64,000 bases of DNA, from assembly GCA_007115705.1 (NCBI GenBank), contig QXEO01000339.1, positions 7,900,518 through 7,964,517 of the forward strand. Reading direction: 5' to 3'. The position numbers and the translations under genes are program-made. The notes under the pieces were generated by a model that was not told where the DNA came from, did no database searches, and saw nothing but the letters and a program-made list of their open reading frames with translations. The DNA is from Dactylis glomerata. Lineage: Eukaryota > Streptophyta > Magnoliopsida > Poales > Poaceae. This document shows positions 44,691 through 56,044 of this stretch, piece after piece (the stretch's first letter is position 1; each line of letters opens with the position of its first letter).

Positions 44691-44736
44691 CACACAGGTG
44701 GCGCGGGCCCACCCCTGGCCGCGCCACCTAGGTGTG
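44691..44736 (+). repeat. internal copy of the GC-rich stem-loop in Ath-D
   Basis: CACACAGGTGGCGCGGGCCC and GGCCGCGCCACCTAGGTGTG form a long stem just ahead of the third ORF. It is the same structure as in the element's LTRs. Confidence 0.72.
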
Positions 44737-44802
44737 AGAGCACCCCGGAACTCATTTCCGTCCCGGTTTCCTCCAGTGATTTCGTTTCGATGTATAATTT
44801 TT

Positions 44803-44815
44803 GCCTATTTAACCC
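44803..44815 (+). promoter_or_regulatory. candidate internal TATA box before Ath-D third ORF
   Basis: CCTATTTAACCCC follows the stem-loop by about 65 bases, as CTACATATACCCCC does in the Ath-A LTR, and stands about 100 bases before the ATG at 44907. Inferred from layout only. Confidence 0.4.
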
Positions 44816-44906
44816 CCCGGAGTCCCCGAGGTCTGTATATCATTTTCTCGTCGTGTTTTGTTTTGAGCTGTTTCTGTCAGGGATTGCTCTCGGCTTGGGA
44901 GTTACA

Positions 44907-45392
44907 ATGTCTTCGTCCGGTCCATTTGAGGAGAACCCTCTTGCGGATTCCATCAATCCGTACATGAGGGAGCTAAGGATGCATCTAAAGGAGTTGTCAC
45001 TCAAGGATGGGGAGTTGCAGATTAAAGATGTTCAAGGACCCAAGGGAGAAGGGAGTCTCGAAGCGAGGATGGAAGCACTGGAACAAGAAGTTTTCAAATA
45101 CAAGAAGATGGCAGAATGCGAGGTGGACATTATCTATAGGATTAATCAAGAGCCTGTTGCCAAGTACAAGAAGGAGACTACAGAGCTCTGGAGGGATGTC
45201 CTCTCACTCCAGGAGACGACTAGCCAATTACAAGCACAACTCTACGACGTGCAGAACCAACATTATGAGTATGAAGCTAGATTTTAACAAATGAGTGCTG
45301 CTGCAAGTTTCAGGATTTTGGAGACCAAGACATCCTTCCTTGATGGAGGACCTCTGCCTTGGAAGTATGACAACAAAGATTATCCACCACCA
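44907..45392 (+). pseudogene. third ORF of Ath-D, coiled-coil protein, interrupted
   Basis: It starts at the ATG in GTTACAATGTCTTCG. The first 126 codons encode MSSSGPFEENPLADSINPYM followed by a long charged helix (EARMEALEQEVFKYKKMAEC, then TSQLQAQLYDVQNQHYEYEA), very likely a coiled coil. A TAA at 45285 stops it, after which the frame continues (QMSAAASFRILETKTSFLDG) to the Ath-C insertion at 45393, with further codons after 60842. It stands where Athila elements carry their env-like ORF, but no membrane span is seen. Function unknown. Confidence 0.6.
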
Positions 45393-46933
45393 TGATGTCT
45401 ACGCACTTCTATTCTTGTAGACACTTGTTGGGCCTCCAAGTGCAGAGGTTTGTAAAGCAACAGCAAGTTTCCCTTAAGTGGATCACCCAAGGTTTATCGA
45501 ACTTAGGGAGGAAGAGGTCAAAGCTATCCCTCTCAAACAACCCTGCAATTACGATACAGAAAGTCTCTTGTGTCCCCAACACACCCAATACACTTGTCAG
45601 ATGTATAGGTGCACTAGTTCGGCGAAGAGATAGTGAAATACAAGTGGTATAGATGATTATAAGTAGTAAATGTAGTATGGAATAAAAATTGCTGTGAGCA
45701 AACAAGTAACAAAACAGCAAGTAAACGGTGTGCAAAGCTTGGAAACAAGGCCTAGGGATCATACTTTCACTAGTGGACACACTCCCAACAATATAACATG
45801 ATTGAACAAATAAACAACTTCTCTCCACTATGGTACTCTGAATTACTCTCCTATTGAATAACACTAATCATTGTGTAGTGGCTACAGAAGCACCCCTTAA
45901 AGTTCATCAAGTACTTGACAAACACCACTCATAGAGATATCCAAATCAAATCACAATTCAAGATAGAAATCATTGCAACTTAGACCAAGTACTAACACGG
46001 TGCACACACTATCAACATTACACCATGAAAGGAGGAATAGATCACTCAAACTATCATAGCAATAATCATTCTCATAATCCACAAGAGATCACAATCATAG
46101 CCTAAACCAAGTACCACCATGATGCACGCACTGTCACCGTTACACCAAGGCAGGAGGAATAGATTACTTTAACAATCACCACTAGAGTACACATAACATC
46201 TGAATAGTAACATGTACTTGTTCAACATGATACAAAGCTCATGATCACATAAAGATCACATCATGGGAGAGAGAGGTGAACCACATAGCTACCGGTAGAG
46301 CCCTCAGCCCCGGGGATAAACTACTCCCTCCTCATCATAGGAGACAGCAAGGTTGATGGAGATGGCGGTGAGGTCGATGGAGATGGCGAAGATGGCGATG
46401 GAGACCGATGGAGATGGCTCCGGGGGCACTTCCCCATCCCGGCAGGGTGCCAGAATAGAGACTTTTGTCCCCCGAAATTCGTCGACGACGGTGGCGGAGC
46501 TGCGGAACTGTTCTGGAAAAATCGTCGAATCCCCTAGGTTTTTCCGTCCCGAGGCTTTATATAGGCGAAGGGGCATCGCGAGAGGGCAGCCAGGGGCTCC
46601 TCACACATGGGTGGCGCGGCCAGGGCCTGGGCCGCGCCACCCTAGTGTGAGGGCAGGCCCTGGCCCCTCTCCGGCTCTCTTTCAGATGTCTGGATGGTCC
46701 CAGGAAAAATAAGACTTCTAGCTTTGGTTTCGTCCAATTCCGAGAATATTTCCTGTGTATCACTCTGAAACACAAAAACAACAGAAAACAGGGAACTGGC
46801 ACTGTGGCATCTTGTCAATAGGTTAGTTCTAGAAATCGCATAAAAGTGCCACGAAGTGTAACAAAACATCGGGTAAATGGTGTAAAAACAAGCATGGAGC
46901 ATAAAAAATTATAGATACGTTGGAGACGTATCA
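45393..46933 (-). repeat. 3' LTR of Ath-C (1541 bp)
   Basis: Read on minus it begins TGATACGTCTCCAACGTATC and ends AGTGCGTAGACATCA. The stem-loop is at 46602-46648 with 13 perfect pairs (GGGTGGCGCGGCC / GGCCGCGCCACCC). TATATAAA (minus, near 46556-46563) is the likely TATA box. Confidence 0.93.
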
Positions 46934-49900
46934 GCATCCCCAAGCTTAACTCCTGCTCGTCCTCGAGGTGACATGCACCATCACAATCTTGATCATATAT
47001 GTAAGCATTTGTGAGCTGGGATCATAAGAACTTAAAACATGAGCATAAAGATATAATCTTGACAATAAGAACTTAGCAACCATGTTGTAAACATGTAAAT
47101 GAACACAAACAAAAGATCATGATAATGAAACAATGAAAGTCAAACGTGTGTTCAAATCATAAGGAAAAACATACAAATGGTTTTCAGCTTGTCCTTCAAA
47201 GAGAGCAAAACATAAATGCATAGGACACCTTCAAGTTTAAGAGGGCGACTAGATAAAAATAATTTTTGAGGTGACATGCACCATCACAATCTTGATCATA
47301 TATGTAAGCATTTGTGAGCTGGGATCATAAGAACTTAAAACATGGGCATGAAAATATAATCTTGACAATAAGAACTTAGCAACCATGTTGTAAACATGTA
47401 AATGAATACAAACAAAAGATCATGATAATGAAACAATGAAAGTCAAACGTGTGTTCAAATCATAAGGAAAAATATACAAATGGTTTTCAGCTTGTCCTTC
47501 AAAGAGAGCAAAACATAAATGCATAGGACACCTTCAAGTTTAAGAGGGCGACTAGATAAAAATAATTTAAGAACAAGTGAAACCAACAATATGAATCAAT
47601 CAATGAACTTTGGGACAATGCATATTACACTAAGAATGACAACTATGCTCTCTTAATGGTGCATAAAGAAAGAAGGTGGTGACTCAACATAAAAGTAAAA
47701 GAAAGGCCCTTCGCAGAGGGAAGCAGTGATTGCAAGTTTTATAACCTTCAAAAATTATGGTACTTACCGGCTTTGAGCTCTCATTGCCCCCATCATAAGC
47801 ATCTTGAATGGTTAAAGTTAATGCGAGAACAATTATGATGCATATGCTTGACAAATCATAAGTTGAAGACCTCGTGCCCCGTGAATACGAGTACCCAAAC
47901 CTCATGCTACTTTACTTAGAGTCCCAAGCAAGGCTCTTGTCATTGTAAGTATATGCATATCATTGAGAACCGCCAATGGGGTACCTCCATGCCCGATGAC
48001 ATGGAACAAGCCCACACCAAAATGACAGGACAAGCAGACAATGAACACCTCGACATCTCTTTTATTTGCCTTTTGTATAGCTTTTTATTGTGAGATGCGT
48101 CGTCGAATGTTCACCATGGGTATGCTGCAAATTTCCACCATGAATTATGCATGGCTTAGATTGGCGGCCCGGTGTTTCCCTAACACATATATAAACTCCA
48201 TGATCCCTACAAGATTCCCAATTCATTTCACACCGCGGGCATCCATAAACAAAAGATCACGATATCAACTCAAAAAAGAAGTGCAATGTTGAAAGCTTGC
48301 CCCATGATAGCATGGATGGGCTAGAATCCAACTTACAACTTGCAAGCATAACAACTCAACATAAGAGACCACAATGTCAAATTTTTAAGAACAGGAAAAA
48401 TTAAAGTGTGCCTTCCGGTTCGTGAGAGCTTTACTGACCGAATTTCGCATAACACTGGTAAGAGTTTAATTTGAAGAGAAAATAAAAGCAAGTCAAATTT
48501 ACTTGGAATAGCAAATTGCTAGTAGGTATGTATGGTGGACACTTTGGAAAACTTTGGCTTTTAGGAGTTGGATGCACGAGTAGAGCTCATACTCAGTACA
48601 AGGCGAGGGCTAGCAAAAGACTGGGAGCGACCAACTAAGAGAGCAATAATGGCCATAGTCATGCAAAGCGACAAAGCGACATTAAAAGAAGCATACGATG
48701 GCATCAAAAGTCAAAAACTAAATGATCATGAAGGCTAATGGCGACTTTGTAAGAGTCTAACATGTGTGAGCATGCGCCAAGTCAATCCAAATAAAGCATC
48801 AAGGAGAAAACCAAAATAATGCTTCCATACAATAAAAACAACGCATGATTTTTTCAAAAGGCTCATTAAGCAATCTCAGTTATTTGAGACAAGTCATGCT
48901 ATAGCAAAACCACTAGGCATACTATCAAAAAGACATCAAGCACGACATGCAAAAGCCTAGGCTGCAGTCTACACAAGCTCCTTCTTGTACCACTTTTTTG
49001 CATAAAGCTTTTTCTCTTTTCCAACACCATTTGAAATTTTTTAAGACACCTCTTTTGATGAAAACCAATGAAGATCAGAGGCAAAAATACACCTTGATGA
49101 AAAGATATGACAAGGTCTGAACGCAAATCAAGGCAAAAATGAAAACCAAAAGCAGTAGCAGAAAAAGAAGAACAATCGGTAAACGATAAGAGTGAAAAAC
49201 TGAGTGTTCTTGGCAAATGAAAATGAGTTCATCTCCTCCAAAAGAAACATGATGTGATCTAACCATTTATTGCAGCAAACTAAACTAAACTAATACTAAA
49301 AACAAAAACAACTAACACTCCAAGAAAAACACATAGTGTATGAAGCAATAAAAATATAGTGTTTTGAAAGGTGACCTGATTTTTGCCGATGAAGAAGGGG
49401 TGCCTCGGAAGCATCCCCAAGCTTTGATGCTTGTACTTCTTGTATATTTCTTGTGATGATGTATGGGCATCCCCAAGCTTGAGCTTTTGTCCATTCTTCA
49501 ACTCATCTCATCATTCTCCAATCCCTACACTTGAAAACTTCCTTCATACAAAACTAAACACAAATCTATTAGCAACATTAGTGTAAGCATAGCATTGAAT
49601 CAACCCTTTTTGCTTCAGGTTTCAACTCAAAACCACCACATATATAGCAAATACTACTGTAGCAACTTCCCCAAAAGTTCCGTGATCAAAAGAACTCAAA
49701 AGAAAGCGATAAAGTGGCAAACACAAATATTGGCAGAAATCTATCAAAACTGAACAGCTGACAAAGGTCAAATTTTTGAGGGGTTTTCTGTTGCTCAACT
49801 CAAAAAGTGTTCACCTAATGAAAGTTTGGATATAACCTGGGGCATATGCACAAGAAATCACAGGTCCAAAAGATAAACAGAGAATTTTCACGAATTTTTA

Positions 49901-50277
49901 CGGTGCAGCACCGAAAACAGTTTCAGGACAGCAACATCCCCAAATCTTTACCTCACTCAAATTAGAGGCTTCTCTTGGCACAAAAACGAAATAAAAAGGA
50001 TAAGGAGCGGTTATTACAGTAGTAATAACTTCCAAGACTCAAATAAAAGAAAAATTACTGAAAATAAACAATGGGTTATCTCCCAAGAGTGCTTTTCTTT
50101 AACGCCTTTGAGCTAGGCGCAGTAATTTGCAAAGATGCTTATGTGGGCGCCATATAAGAGCTCAAGGCAAAGGCGCCATATAAGAACTTAAGGAAATAGA
50201 GAGCATCAAAAATCAAGTATGGAACACATTTAAATCTAAACCACTTCCTATGAAAAATAGTCTTGTAAAGAGACAAG
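46934..50277 (-). other. 3' non-coding region of Ath-C
   Basis: Much of it is the reverse counterpart of 39253-41829 in Ath-A, including two inner copies of the GCATCCCCAAGCTT polypurine motif (near 49410 and 49468) besides the one at the LTR (46934). A 303-base tandem duplication occupies 46965-47267 and 47268-47570. About 47730-48500 has no visible match in Ath-A or Ath-B. No supported gene. Confidence 0.7.
46965..47570 (-). repeat. 303-bp tandem duplication in Ath-C
   Basis: Both copies start GAGGTGACATGCACCATCAC and end in GACTAGATAAAAATAATTT, with few differences. Ath-A and Ath-B have one copy of the equivalent region. Confidence 0.85.
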
Positions 50278-52623
50278 TCATAAAAGCGCAAAGCAAAAAA
50301 GCATAGGAAGGCAAAACAAGTACAACTTCAAGAATTGCAACATAAAGAGGGGAAACTCAATATTCTTGAGATCCATCAAACCATGTTTCCCTCTCTCGTA
50401 GTAACTTTCAGTAGCATCATGAATAGAACTAACAATATAACTATCACATAAAGCATCCCTATCATGAGCCACATGCATAAAAGGATTAATACTCCCTACA
50501 TGAACAATAGTAGTAGGAGCAGATTCAACATAATAATTATTATCATCACCATAATCATCAAAAACAGGAGGCATATTGTAATCATAACTAATTTTCTCCT
50601 CAAAAGTAGGTGAACTGAAAATATTATACTCATCATCATAAACTAGAGGCTTAGTATCATCAAGAGATAGAGAACTACTATGTCGCAAAGCATACTCATC
50701 AAACATATCATCATAAGAAGGAACATGGATAGCACTAATGGTACAACAATTATTAACCTTAGAATTGGTACCAAAAATATTTTCAATATCAAAAGTAGAG
50801 TGATTTTCCCAATCATGATCACTAACATAAGTAATTGGCATAGGAACATCATCCCAATCAGAATTATCATAATCTATAGCAGGATCATAACGCTTAGGGG
50901 AAGATACCGTGTCCTCTCGCCTCTTACTCCTCTTATTATTCTTCTTCTTCTTACTCTCTCCTTTAGGAGGGAGAGACTTGAAGGGCATCTTTTCCACATA
51001 TTCTGGTTTGCTGACAGGAACAACAGAAGAAACTTTGGAGGATTCCTCCTCTCTATTAATAAGATAAAAACATCTATCAGTCCTGTCATAGCTTGGCAAA
51101 ATATCAAGTTTTATAAGATTCTGAATGTAAGTATTTGCAAGGCAATCTTTAGCACAATAGAGACGACAACCACGAAGGGTGCTATTAATATCAACATCAT
51201 TCATATCTATCAAAGCAATCTTTCTAGATATCTCTTCACACGCCAAGAACAAAGTGAGCTCATCATGCTGATTGGGAGTAATCTTGTCATCACAATACAA
51301 ACTTAAGGTACTAGAAGGATAACTATTAGGGCTTGAGCATTGGAAATTAAAATGACCTATGTCATCGCAATGTTTACAAAGAAAAGGATAAAGCTCACAA
51401 ACCTTTTTACCGATCTCACCTATATCCTTGTACCACATACTAGTTTCTTCATTTGCGTGGGTGATGCAATAATCTTCCTTGTTGTAACTCTGTTCACAAG
51501 GTCTATGTACTCCACAAAAATTAACATGCTTATAAGAAATAGGACTTTTAGAAGTTTGAGCATGTTTATTGGAATCATCAACAACAATATCACTTTGTAT
51601 GCAAGTGTCCTTAAAAGGTTCATGATACACGTCCCCATTTCCTTTAGGAAAATTCATATGGGAAGCAAAGGCTTTAAAGCAATCAACCATAATTTGAGGA
51701 TCAAGACCATATTTAGCACTAAGCTCTTGAAAATTAGCAGTTTTAGCGAAAGACTTAATGCAATCAAACTCGTAATTCATACCTGATCCTTTACCTTTAT
51801 CGCTATCCCAATCTTCAATATTGCTTTGAATTGTTTCAAGCAGATCCCACTTGGTGTCAACATCCTTGCTTGTAAAAGACCTATCAAAGCATGCATCTAG
51901 ATAGTCCTTATAATTTTCTGAAAGCCTTGCATAAAAATTATTAATAACAATATTACGGGGAAGATCATGAATAGGACATTTACGCATCAGTAACTTCAAT
52001 CTTCCCCAAACTTGGGCAATGCTTTCTCCCTCATGCGGATGAAAATTATAAATGTAATTCCTATCTTTATAAACCTGACTAGAAGGATAGAATTTAGAAT
52101 AAAAGAGAGGTTCAATTTCCTCCCAATCAATAGATCGGCCATCCTTCAATGTTTTATACCATTCCTCAGCTCTGCCTTTCAGCGAAAAAGAGAATAGCTT
52201 CTTCTTAACTTGGTTCATTGAATTACCTGCACACTGGAACAACTCGCATAATTCATGTATAAAAAGCAAATGGTCACCAGGATGGACAGTTCCATCTCCT
52301 AAATAGCAGTTATCCCTAACATGTTCAACAATCTTCGTAGGTATTTTAAAAGGATGAGGAGCACAAGCATCACTAGAAACATCACTTATGGGAGATAAAA
52401 TATTATCAGAACAGACCTTCTCCACTAAAGCTGGGGGACTAAAAATATCATACTTAACAAAACCAGCTTCCCCAAGCTTAGACTTTTCTATAGCTTTAGC
52501 ATTAACAGTATTCAAAGCATTCGTACTAATAACATTGCTATGCAAAATAAGCTCCAAAGGATTTTCAATTTTCTCTTCAAATCTAAAATCAGGAAAAAGA
52601 CTAAAGAACTCTTTGTTTTCCAT
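50278..52623 (-). CDS. gag protein of Ath-C with CCHC zinc knuckle
   Basis: 781 uninterrupted codons from the ATG at 52623. The gag core (VKKKLFSFSLKGRAEEWYKT, then FYSKFYPSSQVYKDRN and GESIAQVWGRLKLLMRKCPI) is closely similar to that of Ath-D. A zinc knuckle CKHCDDIGHFNFQC (C-x2-C-x4-H-x4-C) follows near residue 434; Ath-D shows none. After a basic tract (KKKKNNKRSKRRE) the protein becomes acidic and Tyr-rich. A block DALCDSYIVSSIHDATESYY is shared with the Ath-B protein, and the end is strongly hydrophobic (LFMLQFLKLYLFCLPMLFCF). There is no protease or polymerase. It likely makes capsid for a non-autonomous element relying on Ath-D-type enzymes. Confidence 0.82.
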   Translation of the reverse strand: MENKEFFSLFPDFRFEEKIENPLELILHSNVISTNALNTVNAKAIEKSKLGEAGFVKYDIFSPPALVEKVCSDNILSPISDVSSDACAPHPFKIPTKIVEHVRDNCYLGDGTVHPGDHLLFIHELCELFQCAGNSMNQVKKKLFSFSLKGRAEEWYKTLKDGRSIDWEEIEPLFYSKFYPSSQVYKDRNYIYNFHPHEGESIAQVWGRLKLLMRKCPIHDLPRNIVINNFYARLSENYKDYLDACFDRSFTSKDVDTKWDLLETIQSNIEDWDSDKGKGSGMNYEFDCIKSFAKTANFQELSAKYGLDPQIMVDCFKAFASHMNFPKGNGDVYHEPFKDTCIQSDIVVDDSNKHAQTSKSPISYKHVNFCGVHRPCEQSYNKEDYCITHANEETSMWYKDIGEIGKKVCELYPFLCKHCDDIGHFNFQCSSPNSYPSSTLSLYCDDKITPNQHDELTLFLACEEISRKIALIDMNDVDINSTLRGCRLYCAKDCLANTYIQNLIKLDILPSYDRTDRCFYLINREEESSKVSSVVPVSKPEYVEKMPFKSLPPKGESKKKKNNKRSKRREDTVSSPKRYDPAIDYDNSDWDDVPMPITYVSDHDWENHSTFDIENIFGTNSKVNNCCTISAIHVPSYDDMFDEYALRHSSSLSLDDTKPLVYDDEYNIFSSPTFEEKISYDYNMPPVFDDYGDDNNYYVESAPTTIVHVGSINPFMHVAHDRDALCDSYIVSSIHDATESYYERGKHGLMDLKNIEFPLFMLQFLKLYLFCLPMLFCFALL

Positions 52624-52735
52624 TAAGCCTAACTAGTGAAAATAAAAACAAGAAACAAAAAGATGTAATAGCAGAATCTAAAGGAAATAACTCCGAGCAC
52701 TCACACAGGAGGATGCGAGTACCTTTTACCTTACC

Positions 52736-52753
52736 TCCCCGGCAACAGCGCCA
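52736..52753 (-). promoter_or_regulatory. primer-binding site of Ath-C (tRNA-Asp, one mismatch)
   Basis: Minus strand TGGCGCTGTTGCCGGGGA lies 10 bases after the 5' LTR. The single difference (T for C) is a G-U-compatible change against tRNA-Asp. Confidence 0.75.
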
Positions 52754-52763
52754 GAAAAGAGCT

Positions 52764-53861
52764 TGATGTCTACGCACTTCTATTCTTGTAGACACTTGTT
52801 GGGCCTCCAAGTGCAGAGGTTTGTAAAACAGCAGCAAGTTTCCCTTAAGTGGATCACCCAAGGTTTATCGAACTTAGGAAGGAAGAGGTCAAAGCTATCC
52901 CTCTCAAACAACCCTGCAATTACGATACAGAAAGTCTCTTGTGTCCCCAACACACCCAATACACTTGTCAGATGTATAGGTGCACTAGTTCGGCGAAGCA
53001 AAGTGTGAAATACAACTGGTATAGATGATTATAAGTAGTAAATGTAGTATGGAATAAAAATCGCTGCGAGCAAACAAGTAACAAAACAGCAAGTAAACGG
53101 TGTGCAAAGCTTGGAAACAAGGCCTAGGGATCATACTTTCACTAGTGGACACACTCCCAACAATATAACATGATTGAACAAATAAACAACTTCTCTCCAC
53201 TATGGTACTCTGAATTACTCTCCTATTGAATAACACTAATAATTGTGTAGTGGCTACAGAAGCACCCCTTAAAGTTCATCAAGTACTTGACAAACACCAC
53301 TCATAGAGATATCCAAATGAAATCACAATTCAAGATAGAAATCATTGCAACTTAGACCAAGTACTAACACGGTGCACACACTGTGAACATTACACCATGA
53401 AAGGAGGAATAGATCACTCAAACTATCATAGCAATAATCATTCTCATAATCCACAAGAGATCACAATCATAGCCTAAACCAAGTACCACCATGATGCACG
53501 CACTATCACCGTTACACCAAGGCAGGAGGAATAGATTACTTTAACAATCACCACTAGAGTACACATAACATCTGAATAATAACATCTACTTGTTCAACAT
53601 GATACAGAGCTCACGATCACATAAAGATCACATCATGGGAGAGAGAGGTGAACCACATAGCTACCGGTAGAGCCCTTAGCCCCGGGGATGAACTACTCCC
53701 TCCTCATCATAGGAGACAGCAAGGTTGATGGAGATGGCGGTGAGGTCGATGGAGATGGCGAAGACAGCGATGGAGACTGATGGAGATGGCTCCGGGGGCA
53801 CTTCCCCATCCCGGCAGGGTGCCGGAATAGAGACTTCTATCCCCTGAAATTCGTCGGCGAC
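52764..53861 (-). repeat. 5' LTR of Ath-C, distal part
   Basis: The downstream 1098 bases of the LTR in element orientation. It breaks at GCGAC (53857-53861), the Ath-B target site, and continues at 60393. Confidence 0.92.
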
Positions 53862-55457
53862 TGATACGTCTCAAACGTATCTATAATTTTTGATGCTCCA
53901 TGCTTTGTTTTACACCATTTGCCTATTGTTTCGTTACACTTAGTGGCATTTTTATACGCTTTCCGGAACTAACCTATTAACGAAGTGCCACAGTGTCAGT
54001 TCCCTGTTTTCTGCTGTTTTTGGTTTCAGAAGTGATACACAGGAAATATTCTCGGAATTGGACGAAACAAGTTCCAGAAGTCATATTTCATCGGGGAGCC
54101 TCCAGAGATCAGAAGACCTGACGGAGGGGGGCCACGAGGCCCCCACACACAGGGCTGGCGCGGCCTAGCCCCTGGCCGCGCCGGGCCCGTGTGAGGGACC
54201 GTGGTCCCTCCTCTGACAGTCCCCCTTCGCCTACATATACCCCCTGACGAGAAAAACCTAAGGGCCCGATCAGTTTTCCAGAATACATCGCGATCCGCCG
54301 CCGCCGTCGACCCGAAGATCGGGAGGGTCCAGAAGCTCTTCCCGGCACCCTGCCGGAGAGGGGAATCGCCACCGGAGGTCTCCTTCATCGCCATGATTGC
54401 CTCCGGAGCGATGAGTGAGTAGTCTACCTTGGACTATGGGTCCATAGCAGTAGCTAGATGGTTGTCTTCTCCACCATGTGCTTCATGTTTAGATCTCATG
54501 AGCTGCCCTACATGATTGAGATCACCATTATGTAATACTATGATGTTGGTTTGTTGGGATCCGATGAATATTGGTGTTTATGATTAAGTTGCTGTACTGA
54601 ATTTTATCTTATGTTATCTCTATGATGTTTATGATCTTGCATGCTCTCCGTTGTTAGTAGCTATCTTGGCCGAGTAGTTGCTAGTGACTCCAAGAGGGGG
54701 TATTTATGCTCGATAGTGGGTTCATGCCTCTATTTCACCTGGGGGAGTGACAGAAACCTCTAAGGTGGTAGATGTGCTGTTGCTACTAGGGAGAAAACAA
54801 CATTCATATGCTCGAGGGCATATGCTTTGTTTACATTACACACTTTGCTTAATGCAATTATCTGTTGTTCGCAACTTAATACTTCTAGGGTGTTCGGATG
54901 ATATCCCCGGGGGTGGATTATTAGTCATAGATGCAGTTGGATGGCGGTCTATGTATTTTGTTGTAATGCCCAGAGTGAATCTCATAGTAATCTTCTTGAC
55001 ATATCACGTTAGCTCTATTCTATCAATTGCCCAACTGTAATTCGTTTACCCAGCATGTTATTTTATCTATGGAGAGACACCACTAGTGAACTGTGGACCC
55101 CGGTCCTATTTTAATCATATTGCAATCACCTGTTTACTATTCCCGCACTGTTTACTTTACTAGCATTTTACTACTGTTTTCCACTCGATACACTCATAAC
55201 CTTTGTTTCAAGCAAACCGGTGAGATTGACAACCTCATCGCAAGTTGGGAACAAAGTATTTGTTTGTGTGTGTGCAGGTTCCACAAACACCTTCAGTCGT
55301 CACCGTCTCCCTTCTCCTGTTCGATAAACCTTGGTTTCTTAACTGAGGGAAAACTTGCCGCTGCACTCATCATACCTTCCTCTTGGGGTTCCCAACGGGC
55401 TGGTCAAGCACCACGCACAAGGAAGTCTGCTTTCACTAGTCATCACCGAAGTCAGCA
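53862..55457 (+). repeat. 5' LTR of Ath-B (1596 bp)
   Basis: Stem-loop at 54144-54193, then TATA-like ACATATAC about 40 bases on. It lacks 75 bases present in the Ath-A LTR after GTGTGCAGGTTCC. Confidence 0.94.
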
Positions 55458-55467
55458 GCTGATTTTC

Positions 55468-55485
55468 TGGCGCCGTTGCCGGGGA
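55468..55485 (+). promoter_or_regulatory. primer-binding site of Ath-B (tRNA-Asp)
   Basis: TGGCGCCGTTGCCGGGGA, a perfect match, 10 bases after the LTR. Confidence 0.85.
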
Positions 55486-55648
55486 AGGAAGAGAAGACTT
55501 CTGCGAGGGGAGTTCTTCGCACACATATTCTTTGCTTTGTTATTTGTTTTGCTTTACTTTATTTTATTTTACTTGCATCGTTTTATATCAAAAACACAAA
55601 AAGAAATTAGTTATTTGGCTAGGCGCAGAAAAGTTGTGATGCAATCAA

Positions 55649-56044
55649 GTGTTTTCAATGTTTTCCAATAGGCCATTTGAAGATCTCTTTGGTCCTTATC
55701 TTGAGTTAAATGCCCTGCAGGAGCCTATAGAAGAGGAAATTGCTGAAACTGAATGCTCATTAGATGAAAAAGAGGAGGAGAGTGATGATCAAGAGGAAGA
55801 AGAATGGAGCTACCCATGTCTACCTCTTAGTAACTCTTTAACTCATATCTTATTTGATAATTGTGATGATCCCATTGATTCTTTTGGAATTTCCCTTTTT
55901 GATGAAGTTTATCATGACAAACATGCTTTATGTGATACTTATATTGTGGAGTTTATTCATGATGCTACTGAAAATTATTATGAGAGAGGAAAAAATATGG
56001 TTGTTGGAATTCTCATGTTACTAAAACACCTCTCTTTATATTGA
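55649..56044 (+). CDS. short acidic protein of Ath-B, C-terminal gag remnant
   Basis: 131 codons from the ATG at 55649 (a second ATG at 55658 gives MFSNRPFEDLFGPYLELNAL). It is strongly acidic (DEKEEESDDQEEEE). The block HALCDTYIVEFIHDATENYY matches the C-terminal part of the Ath-C gag, so it appears to be what is left after loss of the gag core. Sequence just past the stop still resembles the hydrophobic tail of Ath-C. Whether the protein is made is unknown. Confidence 0.55.
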   Translation: MFSMFSNRPFEDLFGPYLELNALQEPIEEEIAETECSLDEKEEESDDQEEEEWSYPCLPLSNSLTHILFDNCDDPIDSFGISLFDEVYHDKHALCDTYIVEFIHDATENYYERGKNMVVGILMLLKHLSLY

